Positions 36,311 through 51,549 are shown, counted from the first letter of the stretch. The stretch is DNA of 64,000 nucleotides from Mycobacterium sp. DL440 (GCF_011745145.1 NZ_CP050191.1:6030473-6094472); one strand, 5' to 3'. The notes: generated from the letters alone by a model not told the origin. Program-made: numbers and translations.

Positions 36311-38389
36311 GTGCCGCAGGCAGCCGTCGCCACCGCGATCTATATTGCGTCACCCGAAGGTGACACCGGCAAGTCGACTATCGCGCTCGGGATGCTGCAT
36401 CGACTTGCTGCGACCGTGCCGAAGGTCGGGGTGTTCCGTCCCATCACACGCCTCGGCGAGAATCGCGATTACATCCTCGAATTGTTGCTGGCCAGTGCCA
36501 CGGCGGGGTTGAGCTACGACGAATGTGTCGGAGTCAGCTACCAGCAGGTGCACGAGGATCCCGACGTCGCGATCGCCGATATCGTCGACCGGTTCCACCG
36601 CGTGGCCGAGCAGTGCGACGCGGTGCTGATCGTCGGCAGCGACTACACCGACGTGGCCACCCCCAGCGAGCTGAGCATGAACGCGCGCATCGCGGTCAAC
36701 CTCGGCGCGCCCGTCGTGCTCGCGGTCAAGGCCGCCGACCGCACGCCCGAGGAGGTCGCTCATGTGACCGAGGTGTGCCTGGCCGAGTTGAACCATCAGC
36801 ATGCCCACGCCGCGGCCGTGGTCGCCAACCGGTGTGACCCGGCGCAGCTGGACGCCGTGGCCGAGGCCCTCAAACCGCTCGGCCCGCCCGCCTATGTGCT
36901 GCCCGAGGAGCCGTTGCTGGTGGCGCCGTCGGTGGCCGAACTGCGGATGGCGGTCGACGGCACCGTGATCGCCGGCGATCCTGAGCTGCTGTCCCGCGAG
37001 GCGATGGGCGTGATGGTCGCCGGTATGACGGCCGAGCACTGCCTGGAGAGGCTGACCGAGGGCGTTGCGGTGATCACGCCGGGCGACCGCTCTGACGTCG
37101 TCCTTGCTCTCGTAAGTGCCCATGCGGCCGAAGGCTTTCCGTCACTGTCCTGCATCATCCTCAACGGCGGGCTCGATCTGCACCCGGCCATCGCGGCCCT
37201 GGTCGAAGGGCTCGGACAACGGCTGCCAATTGTCGCCACCAAATACGGCACCTTCGAGACCGCCAGTCGGGTCGCCGGCGCCCGTGGCCGGGTAACTGCG
37301 AAATCGCAGCGCAAGATCGACACCGCGCTGGCCCTGATGGACAAACACGTCGACGTCAACGATCTGATCGCACAGCTGAGCATCCCGATCCCCGCGGTCA
37401 CCACGCCGCAGATGTTCACCTATCAGCTGCTCGACCAGGCCCGCTCCGACCGCAGGCGCATCGTGTTGCCGGAGGGGACGGACGACCGCATCCTCAAGGC
37501 CGCGGGCCGGTTGTTGCAGCACGAGGTGGCCGACCTGACCATCCTCGGCGAGGAAAGCCAGATCCGTTCCCGGGCAGCCGAACTCGGTGTCAACATCGAT
37601 GCGGCCGTAGTGCTCGATCCGCGCACCAGCGAGTTGTGCGACCGGTTCGCCGAGCAGTACGCCGAGCTGCGCCGTAAGAAGGGCATCACGTTCGAGCAGG
37701 CCCGCGAGACCATCCACGACGTCTCGTATTTCGGCACCATGCTGGTGCACAACCAAATGGTGGACGGCATGGTCTCAGGCGCCGCGCACACCACCGCGCA
37801 CACCGTGCGGCCGGCCTTCGAGATCATAAGGACGGCACCCGGGATTTCCACAGTGTCGAGCATCTTCCTGATGTGTCTCGCCGACCGGGTACTGGCCTAC
37901 GGCGACTGCGCGATCGTGCCGGATCCGACGGCGGAGCAACTTGCGGACATCGCAGTCTCCTCGGCCCGCACCGCAGCACAGTTCGGCATCGACCCGCGGG
38001 TCGCCATGCTGTCGTATTCGACAGGAACCTCGGGTACTGGGGCCGACGTCGACAAGGTCCGGGCGGCAACCGAACTGGTGCGTCAACGCGAGCCGGATCT
38101 GTTGGTGGAGGGGCCCATTCAGTACGACGCGGCGGTGGAGCCGTCGGTGGCGGTCACCAAGATGCCCGACTCGCCGGTGGCGGGGCGGGCCACCGTGCTG
38201 ATCTTTCCCGACCTCAACACCGGTAACAACACCTACAAGGCGGTGCAACGCAGCGCCGGCGCCATCGCGATCGGGCCGGTGCTGCAGGGTTTGAACAAGC
38301 CGGTCAACGATCTGTCCCGGGGAGCCCTGGTGGAGGACATCGTCAACACCGTGGCGATCACGGCCATCCAGGCGCAGGAGCAGTCATGA
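36311..38389 (+). CDS. pta: Phosphate acetyltransferase
   Basis: The product is about 692 residues. It interconverts acetyl-CoA and acetyl phosphate. The N-terminal P-loop/DethiobiotinSyn-like domain has [17 protein letters not shown] central DRTGG domain follows, and the C-terminal PTA_PTB catalytic domain runs from about residue 370 ([18 protein letters not shown] ... SYSTGTSG ... GPIQYDAA). GTG at 36311 has GAGGGA about 10 nt upstream; ATG at 36290 is in frame and also possible. Its stop overlaps the ackA start (ATGA). Confidence 0.94.
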   Translation: MPQAAVATAIYIASPEGDTGKSTIALGMLHRLAATVPKVGVFRPITRLGENRDYILELLLASATAGLSYDECVGVSYQQVHEDPDVAIADIVDRFHRVAEQCDAVLIVGSDYTDVATPSELSMNARIAVNLGAPVVLAVKAADRTPEEVAHVTEVCLAELNHQHAHAAAVVANRCDPAQLDAVAEALKPLGPPAYVLPEEPLLVAPSVAELRMAVDGTVIAGDPELLSREAMGVMVAGMTAEHCLERLTEGVAVITPGDRSDVVLALVSAHAAEGFPSLSCIILNGGLDLHPAIAALVEGLGQRLPIVATKYGTFETASRVAGARGRVTAKSQRKIDTALALMDKHVDVNDLIAQLSIPIPAVTTPQMFTYQLLDQARSDRRRIVLPEGTDDRILKAAGRLLQHEVADLTILGEESQIRSRAAELGVNIDAAVVLDPRTSELCDRFAEQYAELRRKKGITFEQARETIHDVSYFGTMLVHNQMVDGMVSGAAHTTAHTVRPAFEIIRTAPGISTVSSIFLMCLADRVLAYGDCAIVPDPTAEQLADIAVSSARTAAQFGIDPRVAMLSYSTGTSGTGADVDKVRAATELVRQREPDLLVEGPIQYDAAVEPSVAVTKMPDSPVAGRATVLIFPDLNTGNNTYKAVQRSAGAIAIGPVLQGLNKPVNDLSRGALVEDIVNTVAITAIQAQEQS

Positions 38390-39522
38390 CCGTATTGGTG
38401 ATCAACTCGGGATCGTCGTCGCTGAAGTACGCGGTGGTGAAACCCGATACCGGAGAATTCCTGGCTGACGGCGTCATCGAGCAGGTCGGCGAGGGACCGA
38501 TCGCCGATCACGACGCGGCGTTGCGGGCCACCTTCGACAAGCTCGCGGCCGAGGGGCTGCACCTCGACCAGCTCGGCCTGGTGGCCGTCGGGCATCGGGT
38601 TGTGCACGGGGGCAAGAAGTTCTACCGTCCCACCGTCATCGACGATGCGCTCGTGGAAGAGATCGAAGAGTTGTCCCCGCTGGCCCCACTGCACAATCCG
38701 CCGGCCGTGCTGGGTATCGAGGTGGCCCGGCGGATGCTTCCCGACCTGCCGCACATCGCGGTGTTCGACACCGCGTTCTTCCACAATCTGCCGTTGGCTG
38801 CCGAGACCTACGCGATCGACCGAAAACTGGCGGAACAGTGGAGGGTTCGCCGCTACGGTTTCCACGGCACATCACACGAGTACGTCAGCCACCAGGCCGC
38901 AGAATTCCTGGGCCGCCCCTACGATTCGTTGAACCAGATCGTGCTACACCTCGGTAACGGTGCCTCGGCGTCAGCGATCGCCGACGGGAGTCCGGTCGAC
39001 ACCTCGATGGGCCTCACCCCGATGGAGGGCCTGGTGATGGGCACCCGCAGCGGTGACATCGATCCCGGCATCATCACGTATCTGTGGCGCACCGCCGGTA
39101 TGAGCATCGAGGACATCGAGGCCATGCTCAATCGCCAGTCGGGCGTGCTCGGCCTCGGTGGTGCCAACGATTTCCGGGATCTGCGCCGACTCATGGAATC
39201 CGGGGACAGCGACGCACAATTGGCGTACGACGTCTACATCCACCGGTTACGCAAGTATGTCGGGGCGTATATGGCGGTGCTTGGCCGCACCGACGTCATC
39301 AGCTTCACCGCGGGGGTCGGGGAGAACGACGCCGCGGTGCGCCGCGATGCGCTGGCCGGCTTGACCGCACTGGGGATCGAGATCGACGAGGAACTCAACG
39401 CGGTACGGTCGCACGAGGCCCGACGGATCTCGACCTCGGACTCATCGGTGACGGTGCTGGTGGTGCCAACCAACGAGGAACTGGCCATCGCGAAGGCCTG
39501 TGCGGCCCTGGTCACCACGTAG
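38386..39522 (+). CDS. ackA: Acetate kinase
   Basis: The 378-residue ASKHA-fold kinase interconverts acetate plus ATP and acetyl phosphate, completing the Pta-AckA overflow/assimilation route. It has the opening [22 protein letters not shown] (Arg and His near the active site), [27 protein letters not shown] and [14 protein letters not shown], with the late SFTAGVGEN. It is coupled to pta by an ATGA overlap and convergent with pknG, with only 16 nt between stops. Confidence 0.96.
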   Translation: MTVLVINSGSSSLKYAVVKPDTGEFLADGVIEQVGEGPIADHDAALRATFDKLAAEGLHLDQLGLVAVGHRVVHGGKKFYRPTVIDDALVEEIEELSPLAPLHNPPAVLGIEVARRMLPDLPHIAVFDTAFFHNLPLAAETYAIDRKLAEQWRVRRYGFHGTSHEYVSHQAAEFLGRPYDSLNQIVLHLGNGASASAIADGSPVDTSMGLTPMEGLVMGTRSGDIDPGIITYLWRTAGMSIEDIEAMLNRQSGVLGLGGANDFRDLRRLMESGDSDAQLAYDVYIHRLRKYVGAYMAVLGRTDVISFTAGVGENDAAVRRDALAGLTALGIEIDEELNAVRSHEARRISTSDSSVTVLVVPTNEELAIAKACAALVTT

Positions 39523-39538
39523 CGCGGCTCGCGAGAAC

Positions 39539-42761
<3,223 letters not shown>

Positions 42762-42765
<4 letters not shown>

Positions 42766-44081
42766 CTGTACTCACTGAGTCGGGGCCACAACCCCAGCGT
42801 CACCGCCAGCGTTGCGGCCACACTGAGCAGGGCGGCACCCACGGTCGCCCCGGACAGCACCCGGCGGGCATTGGCGATGTCGTTGCGCAACTGGCTGCGG
42901 CTCTGTTCGATGCCTTTGGACAGCGCGTCGTCGAGCTTGTCGAAGGCCGACGTGGAATCGTCCTCGCCGGTGCCCAGCGCCACCTGCGTCGCGGCCTGGT
43001 AGTTGCCCACCGCGATGTACGCGTTGATGCGGTCGTCGGCCGCACGCCATTTGGTGAGCAGATCTTCGGCACCTGTCAGATCGCTCTTGTCGATGCGGGT
43101 GTCGCGGGCCAGATATTGGGCGAGCTGCTGCTGCATAGCCTCGATGCGCTGATAGTAGGACTGCTTACGCAGGTTCTCGTCGCCACGCCGGATCAGGGCC
43201 AGTGTCTCGTCGGCCCGGGCCTGCTGGGCGGTGATGGCCAGATTGGTCACGGTCTTCAGGGATTCGGCGGCGGTGTCCTTGGCGCTGCGGCTGTCCGATG
43301 TCGAGATCACCAGTGCCGTCGTCACCCAGATCAGCATGATCAGCACGGCCATTCCGCCGGCCACGAAACCGATGTTGACCCGGCGCCGGGTGCGTCGCGC
43401 CAGCCACCGGTTGGCGAACGCGCCGAACATCAACGTCGCCAGCACCACCAGCATGACCGCGGCCGGGATCCGGGTGGAGGCCGTCGTCTCGGCATCCACC
43501 CGTGCCGAGGTCTCTTCGTACAGGCGTTGCGCGTCGGGCAGGATCTGCGACTGCATCAGCGCCGAGGCTTCCGACAGGTACGACGAACCGACCGGGTTGC
43601 CGGCCCGGTTGTTGGTCCGCGCGGTCTCCACCAGGCCGGTGTAGACCGCCAGCCGTGCATTGATCCGGCCGAGCAGCTGCACCAGCTCTTCGTCGGTCAA
43701 CCCGCTCGAAGCCCGGGTCACCGCCACCGAGGCGTCGGTGATGGCCTGCTCGTAGCGCTGCCGCACGTCACGCGGCTCGGCCCCGGCGATGAAGGCCGTT
43801 GCCGCGGCGGCGTCGGCGACCGACAGTGTGGTGTAGAGCTGGCCGGCCGCGAACGCCAGGGGTTCGGTGTGATCAAGAACCGTGGTCAGTGCCTGCTGGC
43901 GATCGTTGATCGTGGTGGATGTGGCGAACGCACTGGCTATAACCAGCCCGGCGAGCGTCACTCCGATCGTCAGGATGCGTCCCGGCGTGGTCCACAGGAA
44001 CCACCACCGCGGGTGGGCAGGAGTGGTCGGCGACCGGGACGCGAGCGGTTCGGTCGAGGGATGTGCCAACTCCACAGTCAC
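42762..44081 (-). CDS. glnX: Transmembrane signalling protein GlnX (Rv0412c-like)
   Basis: The 439-residue protein has four predicted membrane helices (near residues 34-52, 205-223, 238-262 and 410-430) separated by two helical extracytoplasmic domains, resembling sensor modules of chemoreceptors. It is the membrane partner that relays GlnH ligand binding to PknG. It starts at GTG 44081 and is the first gene of the operon. The upstream AT-rich patch has a TATAGT at 44134-44129 that could be its -10. Confidence 0.9.
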
Positions 44082-44128
44082 CTGCGCACGGACCTCATTT
44101 AGTTTCGGTGCTTACGGGGTGTCCCCAC

Positions 44129-44136
44129 ACTATAAA
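44129..44136. promoter_or_regulatory. Back-to-back -10 elements for glnX and mutT3
   Basis: The AT-rich patch ACTATAAAAAAATTCTAAG holds TATAAA on the plus strand (44131-44136, toward mutT3) and TATAGT on the minus strand (44134-44129, toward glnX). It stands out in an otherwise GC-rich gap. Transcription starts were not shown, so this is inferred from position. Confidence 0.45.
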
Positions 44137-44153
44137 AAAATTCTAAGAGGGCC

Positions 44154-44723
44154 GTGCTTAGGCTCGCGGAGAAATTGGGGCCCGCCGAAACTGGCTGCGT
44201 TCCTTATCCTGTACGGGTGCATGGCGACGGTGACGGCTGGGTGTTCTCCGACAACGGCGCCCGGTATTGGGGTCGTTATGGTGCGGCCGGGCTGTTGCTG
44301 CGCGCTCCGTGGCCCGGTGGATCGGCCGCCGTGCTGCTGCAACACCGCGCCCCGTGGAGTCATCAGGGCGGAACCTGGGCCCTGCCCGGCGGTGCCCGCG
44401 ACAGTCACGAGACCGCCGAACAGGCCGCGGTCCGGGAGGCCCACGAGGAAGCCGGGGTGACGGCCGCGCAGCTCACCGTGCGGACCACGGTGGTGACGGC
44501 CGAGGTGGCCGGTACCGGCGGCACGCACTGGAGCTACACGACGGTGATCGCCGATGTGCCCGCACCACTGGAGACCGTCCCGAACCGGGAGAGCTCGGAG
44601 TTGCGCTGGGTGGCCGAGGACGACGTCGCCGAGTTGCCGTTGCATCCCGGGTTCGCCGCCAGTTGGGAGCAGCTGCGCGCCGTGACGGCGTCGCTGCCGC
44701 TGGTGCTCAACTCTCCGGAGTGA
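44154..44723 (+). CDS. mutT3: MutT-type Nudix hydrolase (MutT3-like)
   Basis: The 189-residue Nudix protein has the box [23 protein letters not shown] (Gx5Ex7REUxEExG), which binds Mg2+ and hydrolyses nucleoside diphosphate linkages. MutT-type enzymes clean oxidised nucleotides. The conserved part begins at [18 protein letters not shown], so GTG at 44217 is an alternative start to the longer GTG at 44154. Gene order next to thiE matches Rv0413. The 3' end overlaps thiE on the other strand by 17 nt. Confidence 0.88.
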   Translation: MLRLAEKLGPAETGCVPYPVRVHGDGDGWVFSDNGARYWGRYGAAGLLLRAPWPGGSAAVLLQHRAPWSHQGGTWALPGGARDSHETAEQAAVREAHEEAGVTAAQLTVRTTVVTAEVAGTGGTHWSYTTVIADVPAPLETVPNRESSELRWVAEDDVAELPLHPGFAASWEQLRAVTASLPLVLNSPE

Positions 44724-45378
44724 TCGCAGACTTGAGTTCGGCGGCTGCCGCCCGCGGATCTTCGGCTGCGGTGATCGCGCGGACCACCACGATGCGACGG
44801 GCGCCGGCAGCCAGCACCTCGGGCAGCCGTTGCTGGTCGATCCCGCCGATCGCGAACCACGGCTTGGCCGGGTTCAGCGCCGCCGTCGAACGCACCAGAT
44901 CCAGGCCCGGTGCGGTTCGGCCCGGCTTGGTCGGGGTGGGCCAGCACGGGCCGACGCAGAAGTAGTCCACGGCTTCGGTGAGCGCCGCGGCTGCCTGGGC
45001 GGCGTCATGGGTGGAGCGACCGATCACCGGACGATCTCCGATGATGCCGCGCGCGACGTCCAGCGGCAGATCGTCCTGGCCCAGGTGCAGCACGTCGGCC
45101 CCGGCCGCCAGCGCGATGTCGGCGCGGTCGTTGACCGCCAGCAGCGCACCGTGGCGGTGGGCGGCGTCGGCCAGGATCTGCAGCGCCTCGAGTTCGTGGC
45201 GGGCCTCCAGCGGGCCGAGCTGCTTCTCCCCGGCCGAACCCTTGTCGCGTAGCTGGATCAGATCCACCCCGCCGGCCAACGCCGCGTCGGCGAACTCGGC
45301 CAGGTCACCGCGCTCCCGGCGGGCGTCGGTGCACAGGTACAGGGTGGCGCGCTGCAAACGGTCGGCGGGTGATTCCAC
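44707..45378 (-). CDS. thiE: Thiamine-phosphate synthase
   Basis: The 223-residue TIM-barrel enzyme couples HMP-pyrophosphate and the thiazole phosphate to give thiamine phosphate. It has [58 protein letters not shown] and AIGGID. I chose GTG at 45378 since the conserved RATLYLCTD starts soon after. The frame beyond it runs into the TPP riboswitch of the divergent operon. Being divergent, thiE is not obviously under that riboswitch. Confidence 0.94.
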   Translation of the reverse strand: MESPADRLQRATLYLCTDARRERGDLAEFADAALAGGVDLIQLRDKGSAGEKQLGPLEARHELEALQILADAAHRHGALLAVNDRADIALAAGADVLHLGQDDLPLDVARGIIGDRPVIGRSTHDAAQAAAALTEAVDYFCVGPCWPTPTKPGRTAPGLDLVRSTAALNPAKPWFAIGGIDQQRLPEVLAAGARRIVVVRAITAAEDPRAAAAELKSAITPES

Positions 45379-45427
45379 ACCGCGACGGTAGCCGGTACCG
45401 CCCGAGTACCCTGGACTGGCAATCAAT

Positions 45428-45516
45428 ACGGGAGTCCCGGGGACGAGGGGCTGAGAGTGGGCATACGGACCGGCCCTGACCGTCACACCTGATCCGGGTC
45501 ATGCCGGCGAAGGGAG
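45428..45516 (+). promoter_or_regulatory. TPP riboswitch (THI box) before thiO-thiS-thiG
   Basis: The conserved elements are in order: an ACGGGAGTCC 5' strand, GGGGCTGAGA (45447-45456 region), then ACACCTGATCCGGGTCATGCCGGCGAAGGGAG (45485-45516), which I describe by its key parts CTGAT, CGGGT and ATGCCGGCGAAGGGAG. The 3' conserved strand AAGGGAG is also the ribosome-binding site, 6 nt before the thiO ATG. Ligand binding should therefore block translation. Confidence 0.93.
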
Positions 45517-45521
45517 CGGAT

Positions 45522-46534
45522 ATGGCGCGAACACTCGCCGTCATCGGCGGCGGTGTCATCGGGCTGTCTGTCGCACGCCGGGCTGCGCTGGACGGCTGGA
45601 CCGTGCGGCTGCACTGCACCACCGAGCGTGGCGCCTCGTGGGTGGCCGGCGGCATGCTGGCCCCGCACAGCGAAGGCTGGCCGGGCGAAGAGCAGATCCT
45701 GCAGATCGGCCTGGAATCGCTGAAGTTGTGGCACTCGGGTTTCCTCGAGGGACTGGCGCCCGAGGTGGTCACTTCCCGCGAGTCGCTGGTGGTGGCCGTG
45801 GACCGGGCCGATGTGGCCGATCTGCGCACCGTCGCCGAATGGCTGTCCGCCCAGGGGCAGCCGGTCGAACTGACCACGGCCGCCCGGGAGGTGGAACCGC
45901 TGCTGGCCCAGGGTATCCGGCACGGGTTTCGGGCCACCACCGAACTCGCCGTGGACAACCGGGCCGTGGTGGACGGGCTGGCCGCGCAATGCGAGCGGCT
46001 GGCGGTGCGGTGGGCCGGACCGGTCGAGAGCCTGGACGAACTTGATCGAGACGGCGCCCCCGACCAGCGGGTGATCGCCAACGGGATCGACGCCCCGAAG
46101 CTCCTGCCCGGCCTGCCGGTGCGCCCGGTGAAGGGCGAGGTGCTGCGGCTGCGGTGGCGCAAGGGCTGTATGCCGGTGCCGCAGCGCGTGATTCGGGCGC
46201 GGGTACACGGTCGGCCGGTATACCTCGTGCCGCGGGCCGACGGTGTCGTGGTCGGCGCCACCCAGTACGAGCACGGACGTGACACCGCGCCGGTGGTCAG
46301 CGGGGTGCGTGATCTGCTGGAGGACGCCTGCGCGGTGGTGCCCGCACTGGGCGAGTACGAGCTGGCCGAGACGGCGGCCGGGCTGCGGCCGATGACGCCC
46401 GACGGGCTGCCCATCGTCGAGCGTGTCGACGAGCGGACCCTGGTGGCCGTCGGGCATGGCCGGAACGGATTTCTGTTGGCGCCGTGGACCGCTGAGCGGA
46501 TCGCGGCTGAACTCGAAGTGAGTGTGGGAGCGAA

Positions 46535-46538
<4 letters not shown>
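45522..46538 (+). CDS. thiO: Glycine oxidase ThiO
   Basis: The 338-residue FAD enzyme of the DAO family oxidises glycine to the iminoglycine used in thiazole formation. It has the N-terminal dinucleotide motif VIGGGVIGLSVARRAALDGW, GASWVAGGMLAPHSEGW, LPVRPVKGEVLRLR and the C-terminal GHGRNGFLLAPWTAERIA. The ATG at 45522 lies directly after the riboswitch; an in-frame ATG at 45501 is inside the riboswitch and is not used. The stop overlaps thiS (ATGA). Confidence 0.94.
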
Positions 46539-48271
<1,733 letters not shown>

Positions 48272-48277
48272 ATTGGT

Positions 48278-48295
48278 GCCATCAGGGCTGATGGC
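48278..48295. terminator. Compact inverted repeat after the thi operon
   Basis: GCCATCAG-GG-CTGATGGC has 8-bp perfect arms and a 2-nt centre, 7 nt after the SGNH hydrolase stop. It may end the thi transcript, but there is no U-tract and it could also be an operator for the downstream esx pair. Confidence 0.4.
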
Positions 48296-48368
48296 GGCGT
48301 GCAACAATCTTCTCAACGCTTCTCACTGGAGATAACCGCCGCTGCCGGCTTGAATTGAGGGAGGTGCC

Positions 48369-48668
48369 ATGGCCCTTGGGTTGAATGGTGACGAGCTTCG
48401 GAAGAAGTCTGCCCAACTGTCGAAATTCGCGGCCGAACGCGCCCAGCACGAGCGCCGGGTCGCTGAGATCGCGGGTGAGCTCGCCGCGACCTGGACCGGA
48501 ACGTCGGGGTCGGCGGTCCAGACCGCACTCTCGAACTACCTCACGCAGGCGTCAGATGTCCGTCGGGAAGAGCTCGACATGTCGCACCTCCTCAGCGAGG
48601 CGATCGCGGCATACGAGGGGACCGACAGTGATGCTGCCGGCCCGCTGGCCCAGTCCATGAACATTTGA
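48369..48668 (+). CDS. WXG100-family protein, CFP-10-like partner
   Basis: The 99-residue helical hairpin has W-T-G (TWTGTSG) at the turn near residue 42. The C-terminal part has AYEGTD, a Y-x-x-x-D general type VII secretion signal, which places it as the signal-bearing partner. GAGGGAGG precedes the ATG at 48369. It is followed after 16 nt by a second WXG100 gene. Secretion would need an ESX machine encoded elsewhere, as no ecc genes are in the window. Confidence 0.9.
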   Translation: MALGLNGDELRKKSAQLSKFAAERAQHERRVAEIAGELAATWTGTSGSAVQTALSNYLTQASDVRREELDMSHLLSEAIAAYEGTDSDAAGPLAQSMNI

Positions 48669-48684
48669 GACAGAAGGTCTCCGC

Positions 48685-48975
48685 ATGAGCACCGATATCA
48701 CCGTCCAGTTCGAGCGGACACGGCAACTGGCCGCCGAGCTGGATTCCGAGGCCGCCAAGGTCAAACAGATCCTGGAAGAAGAGACCGCACTGATGGCCGA
48801 CATCGGGGGGATGTGGAGTGGCACGGCGTCGGAACAGTTCAATCAGCAGTACAGCGAGTGGAACAAGGAAGCCGACGAAGAGGCTCAGGCGCTGGACCAG
48901 CTGTGCGCCGCGGTTCACGCGGGCATCGACACGCTCAATACCACCGAGTCCGATGTGACGGGAATGTTCAGCTGA
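48685..48975 (+). CDS. WXG100-family protein, ESAT-6-like partner
   Basis: The 96-residue product has W-S-G (GMWSGTASEQFNQQY) at the hairpin turn and long amphipathic helices on each side. There is no Y-x-x-x-D/E at the end, so it should rely on its partner encoded just upstream for export as a heterodimer. It starts at ATG 48685 with AGAAGG before it. The next gene is an ABC transporter ATPase, 47 nt downstream. Confidence 0.9.
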   Translation: MSTDITVQFERTRQLAAELDSEAAKVKQILEEETALMADIGGMWSGTASEQFNQQYSEWNKEADEEAQALDQLCAAVHAGIDTLNTTESDVTGMFS

Positions 48976-49022
48976 TCTCAACCTGAGCAGTCAGAACGAC
49001 ACCGCCTGCAATGATGGCGGTG

Positions 49023-49931
49023 ATGATCGAACTGACCGGGCTGACAAAGCTCTACGGCACCCACCGCGCTGTCGACGATCTGACGTGCACCGTCGAACCG
49101 GGCGTGGTTACCGGCTTCCTCGGGCCCAACGGCGCGGGCAAGACCACCACGATGCGGCTGATCCTCGGACTGGACCATCCCAGTGCCGGGAACGCGACCA
49201 TCGATGGCAAGCACTATCGGGAGCTACGTGACCCGCTGCGCACGGTCGGCGCCCTGCTCGACGCGCGCCAGGCTCATCCGAACCGCTCCGCCCGCAACCA
49301 CCTGCGCTGGATCGCCGCGGCCAACCGGATCCCGGCGACCCGGGTGGACGAGGTGCTCGAGACGGTCGGGCTGACGTCGGCAGGGGACCGCAATGCCGGG
49401 ACGCTGTCATTGGGCATGAGCCAGCGGTTGGGGATCGCCGCCGCGCTGCTGGGCGATCCGCCGGTGCTGTTGTTCGACGAGCCGGTCAACGGCCTGGACC
49501 CCGAGGGCATCCACTGGGTGCGCACCCTGATGCGCAGCCTGGCCGCCGAGGGTCGCACAGTGTTCGTGTCCAGCCACCTGCTGGCCGAGATGTCCAACAC
49601 CGCCGACCGGTTGGTGGTGATCGGGCAGGGCAAGCTGATCGCCTCGACCACGGTGAGCGAGTTCGTGAGTGGCACGTCTGCGGACACCGTGCGGGTGCGC
49701 AGCCCCCAGTTGGAAACGCTGCGCGAGGTTCTCGCCGGCGCCGGGTTCGAGGTGGAGGCCGCCGCCGACGGCGATGCGCTGGCGGTGCACGGCGCGGCCA
49801 TCGAGGTGATCGGCGACCTGGCCGCGCGCAACGCGATCGCCCTGCACGAGCTGAGCCAGCGGCAGGCCTCGCTGGAGGAGGCGTATCTGAAACTCACCGA
49901 TGATGCCGTCGACTACCGGGCAGCACGATGA
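49023..49931 (+). CDS. ABC transporter ATP-binding protein
   Basis: The product is about 302 residues. It has Walker A GFLGPNGAGKTTTM, Q-loop region LDARQAHPN, signature LSLGMSQRLGIA (non-canonical LSxGM), Walker B LLFDEPVNGLDPEG and switch His VFVSSHLL. A C-terminal extension of about 90 residues is typical of drug or bacitracin-type ABC-2 exporters. ATGs at 49011 and 49014 are alternative starts; the conserved IELTGLTKLYG follows 49023. It is coupled to the permease (ATGA). Confidence 0.93.
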   Translation: MIELTGLTKLYGTHRAVDDLTCTVEPGVVTGFLGPNGAGKTTTMRLILGLDHPSAGNATIDGKHYRELRDPLRTVGALLDARQAHPNRSARNHLRWIAAANRIPATRVDEVLETVGLTSAGDRNAGTLSLGMSQRLGIAAALLGDPPVLLFDEPVNGLDPEGIHWVRTLMRSLAAEGRTVFVSSHLLAEMSNTADRLVVIGQGKLIASTTVSEFVSGTSADTVRVRSPQLETLREVLAGAGFEVEAAADGDALAVHGAAIEVIGDLAARNAIALHELSQRQASLEEAYLKLTDDAVDYRAAR

Positions 49932-50686
49932 GCGCGTTGGCCGCGTTCGACGCCGAACGCATCAAACTGTCCACCACACGCTCCCCGCTGTGGTCGGTGG
50001 CCGGGGTGGCGGTGCTCAGCCTCGGGCTCGCCGCCCTGCAGGGCTTCACGGCTGACCACTACAGCGGGCTGTCCCCGTCCAAGGCCGCGCTCGGGGTCGC
50101 GGTGTTCGGGGTTCCGGTGTTGATGGTGCTGTCCTCGATGACCATGACCGGCGAGTACCGCAGCGGGCTGATCCGCACCACGCTGCTGGCCACCCCGAAC
50201 CGCACGCAGGTGCTGACGGCGAAGGCGGTGGTGTGCGCGGCGTTCTCCTCGGTGTGCGCGGTGATCATGGTGCTGGCCTCGGTGCTGGTGGCCCGGATGG
50301 TCGCCGACCCGGTGGTGGGTGTGCAGTTGTCGATGGTGAACCCGGCGACGTGGCGGGTGGCCGGCGGGTTCGCGTTGTACGCCGCGCTGGCCGCGGTGCT
50401 CGGGGTGGCAGTCGGGGCGCTGGTGCGATTCGCCGCCGGTGCGGTGGCGGTCCTGTTGCTGTGGCCGCTGGTGGCCGAGCCTCTGCTCGGCAACATGCCG
50501 AACTCCGGTCCACGGACGGGTCCGTGGTTGCCGTTCGCCAACATGTTCACGTTCCTGCACGTGGACTGGTTGTTCCCGACGTATGTCATGCCGTGGGGCG
50601 AACTGGGCTCGTTGGTCTACTTCATGGTGTGGGTGGCGGTCGCCTTCGTGGCCGCCGCGGTGGTGCTGAACAGGCGTGACGCCTGA
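49928..50686 (+). CDS. ABC-2-type permease
   Basis: The 252 residues have six predicted membrane helices, starting after the amphipathic FDAERIKLSTTRSPLWSV, a common ABC-2 permease opening. The middle contains TGEYRSGLIRTTLLATPNRTQVLTAK, typical of this family. It forms an exporter with the preceding ATPase (dimer of each). The substrate is unknown. The stop codon lies inside the terminator shared with the convergent SPFH gene. Confidence 0.9.
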   Translation: MSALAAFDAERIKLSTTRSPLWSVAGVAVLSLGLAALQGFTADHYSGLSPSKAALGVAVFGVPVLMVLSSMTMTGEYRSGLIRTTLLATPNRTQVLTAKAVVCAAFSSVCAVIMVLASVLVARMVADPVVGVQLSMVNPATWRVAGGFALYAALAAVLGVAVGALVRFAAGAVAVLLLWPLVAEPLLGNMPNSGPRTGPWLPFANMFTFLHVDWLFPTYVMPWGELGSLVYFMVWVAVAFVAAAVVLNRRDA

Positions 50687-50706
50687 CCCGGAATTACTCC
50701 GGGTCA
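50684..50706. terminator. Bidirectional hairpin overlapping both stop codons
   Basis: TGACCCGGA-ATTAC-TCCGGGTCA is a perfect 9-bp stem with a 5-nt loop. The plus-strand TGA (50684-50686) of the ABC permease and the minus-strand TAA (50696-50694) of the SPFH gene both fall in it. There is no U-tract. Confidence 0.65.
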
Positions 50707-51395
50707 GACGCCACATTCGTTGAAACCGCATCCGTGCTGCCCAAAGCGAGCACCACCTTCGACCCGTACGGCACGCGCTGGATCAGCTGCAGCTGAGCCA
50801 GTGCCGGGTGGGCGTCCAGCAGCTTGCCGGCATTGGCCAGCGTGCGCAGTGCCGCGGTCTCGGCGCGGGCCGCTTCGAGCTTCGCCGCGCCGGTGGCCTT
50901 GGCCGTCACCAGCTGCATCGCCGCGGCACGGATCTCGGCGGGGATGATCACGTCCTTTACGAACGCCTCGATCACCTCGACCCCGGTGCGGGCGCCCGCC
51001 GTCCGCGCCGCTGCAGCGATTGCCCCGGCATCGATACGGTTGCCGCGCTGCATCACCTCGTCGGCGGTCACCGCGGCGACGAGGTGACGCATGGCGATCT
51101 GCGCGGCCAGGTACACCGCGGCCATCGGATCCGCGGCCGCCTCCACGTAAGCCACCGCGTCGCTGACCTTGAACTGCAGTGCGACGGTGATCCGCAGCGT
51201 CACCGCATCCGAGGTCAGCACCTCCTGCGGCGCCAGCGTGAGCACCTGCTCACGCATCTCGACACGCACCACCGAGGCCGCCACATCAATGCGGTGGCGC
51301 CCCGGGGGCAGGACACGACCCAGCGTGCCGTCGCGGTACTCCAGTGCGCACTGGCCTGCGGAAACGGTGATTCGGTTGAACGTGAAGATACCCAT
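50694..51395 (-). CDS. SPFH/Band-7 (slipin-like) protein
   Basis: The 233-residue protein has no clear N-terminal membrane anchor. The band-7 core runs from about residue 12 (LEYRDGTLGRVLPPGRHRIDVAA) through LTSDAVTLRITVALQFKVSD to the helical VKDVIIPAEIRAAAMQLVTAKATGAAKLEAARAE. SPFH proteins oligomerise at membranes as scaffolds. There is no NfeD partner gene. GAAGGAGGACACGAT gives a very strong ribosome-binding site for the ATG at 51395; the frame upstream of it is not coding. Confidence 0.9.
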   Translation of the reverse strand: MGIFTFNRITVSAGQCALEYRDGTLGRVLPPGRHRIDVAASVVRVEMREQVLTLAPQEVLTSDAVTLRITVALQFKVSDAVAYVEAAADPMAAVYLAAQIAMRHLVAAVTADEVMQRGNRIDAGAIAAAARTAGARTGVEVIEAFVKDVIIPAEIRAAAMQLVTAKATGAAKLEAARAETAALRTLANAGKLLDAHPALAQLQLIQRVPYGSKVVLALGSTDAVSTNVASDPE

Positions 51396-51433
51396 ATCGT
51401 GTCCTCCTTCCGGTGTATGTGTCTGTGCGGCAA

Positions 51434-51539
51434 CCCGATACCGTCGCCGGACGTGATCGTTGACGGGGCATCGCGCCCCCGTACCGGCGGATGCGGGCCA
51501 CAAGGTCGTTGATCGCGTGAACCCGGCGACGGTATCGGG
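51434..51539. repeat. 17-bp perfect inverted repeat with 72-nt spacer
   Basis: CCCGATACCGTCGCCGG at 51434-51450 is repeated exactly, inverted, at 51523-51539. On the minus strand it would fold in the leader of the SPFH mRNA, ending about 23 nt upstream of its ribosome-binding site. It could be a long RNA hairpin, a regulator-binding pair, or ends of a small mobile remnant. Confidence 0.75.
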
Positions 51540-51549
51540 ATTTGTAGGA

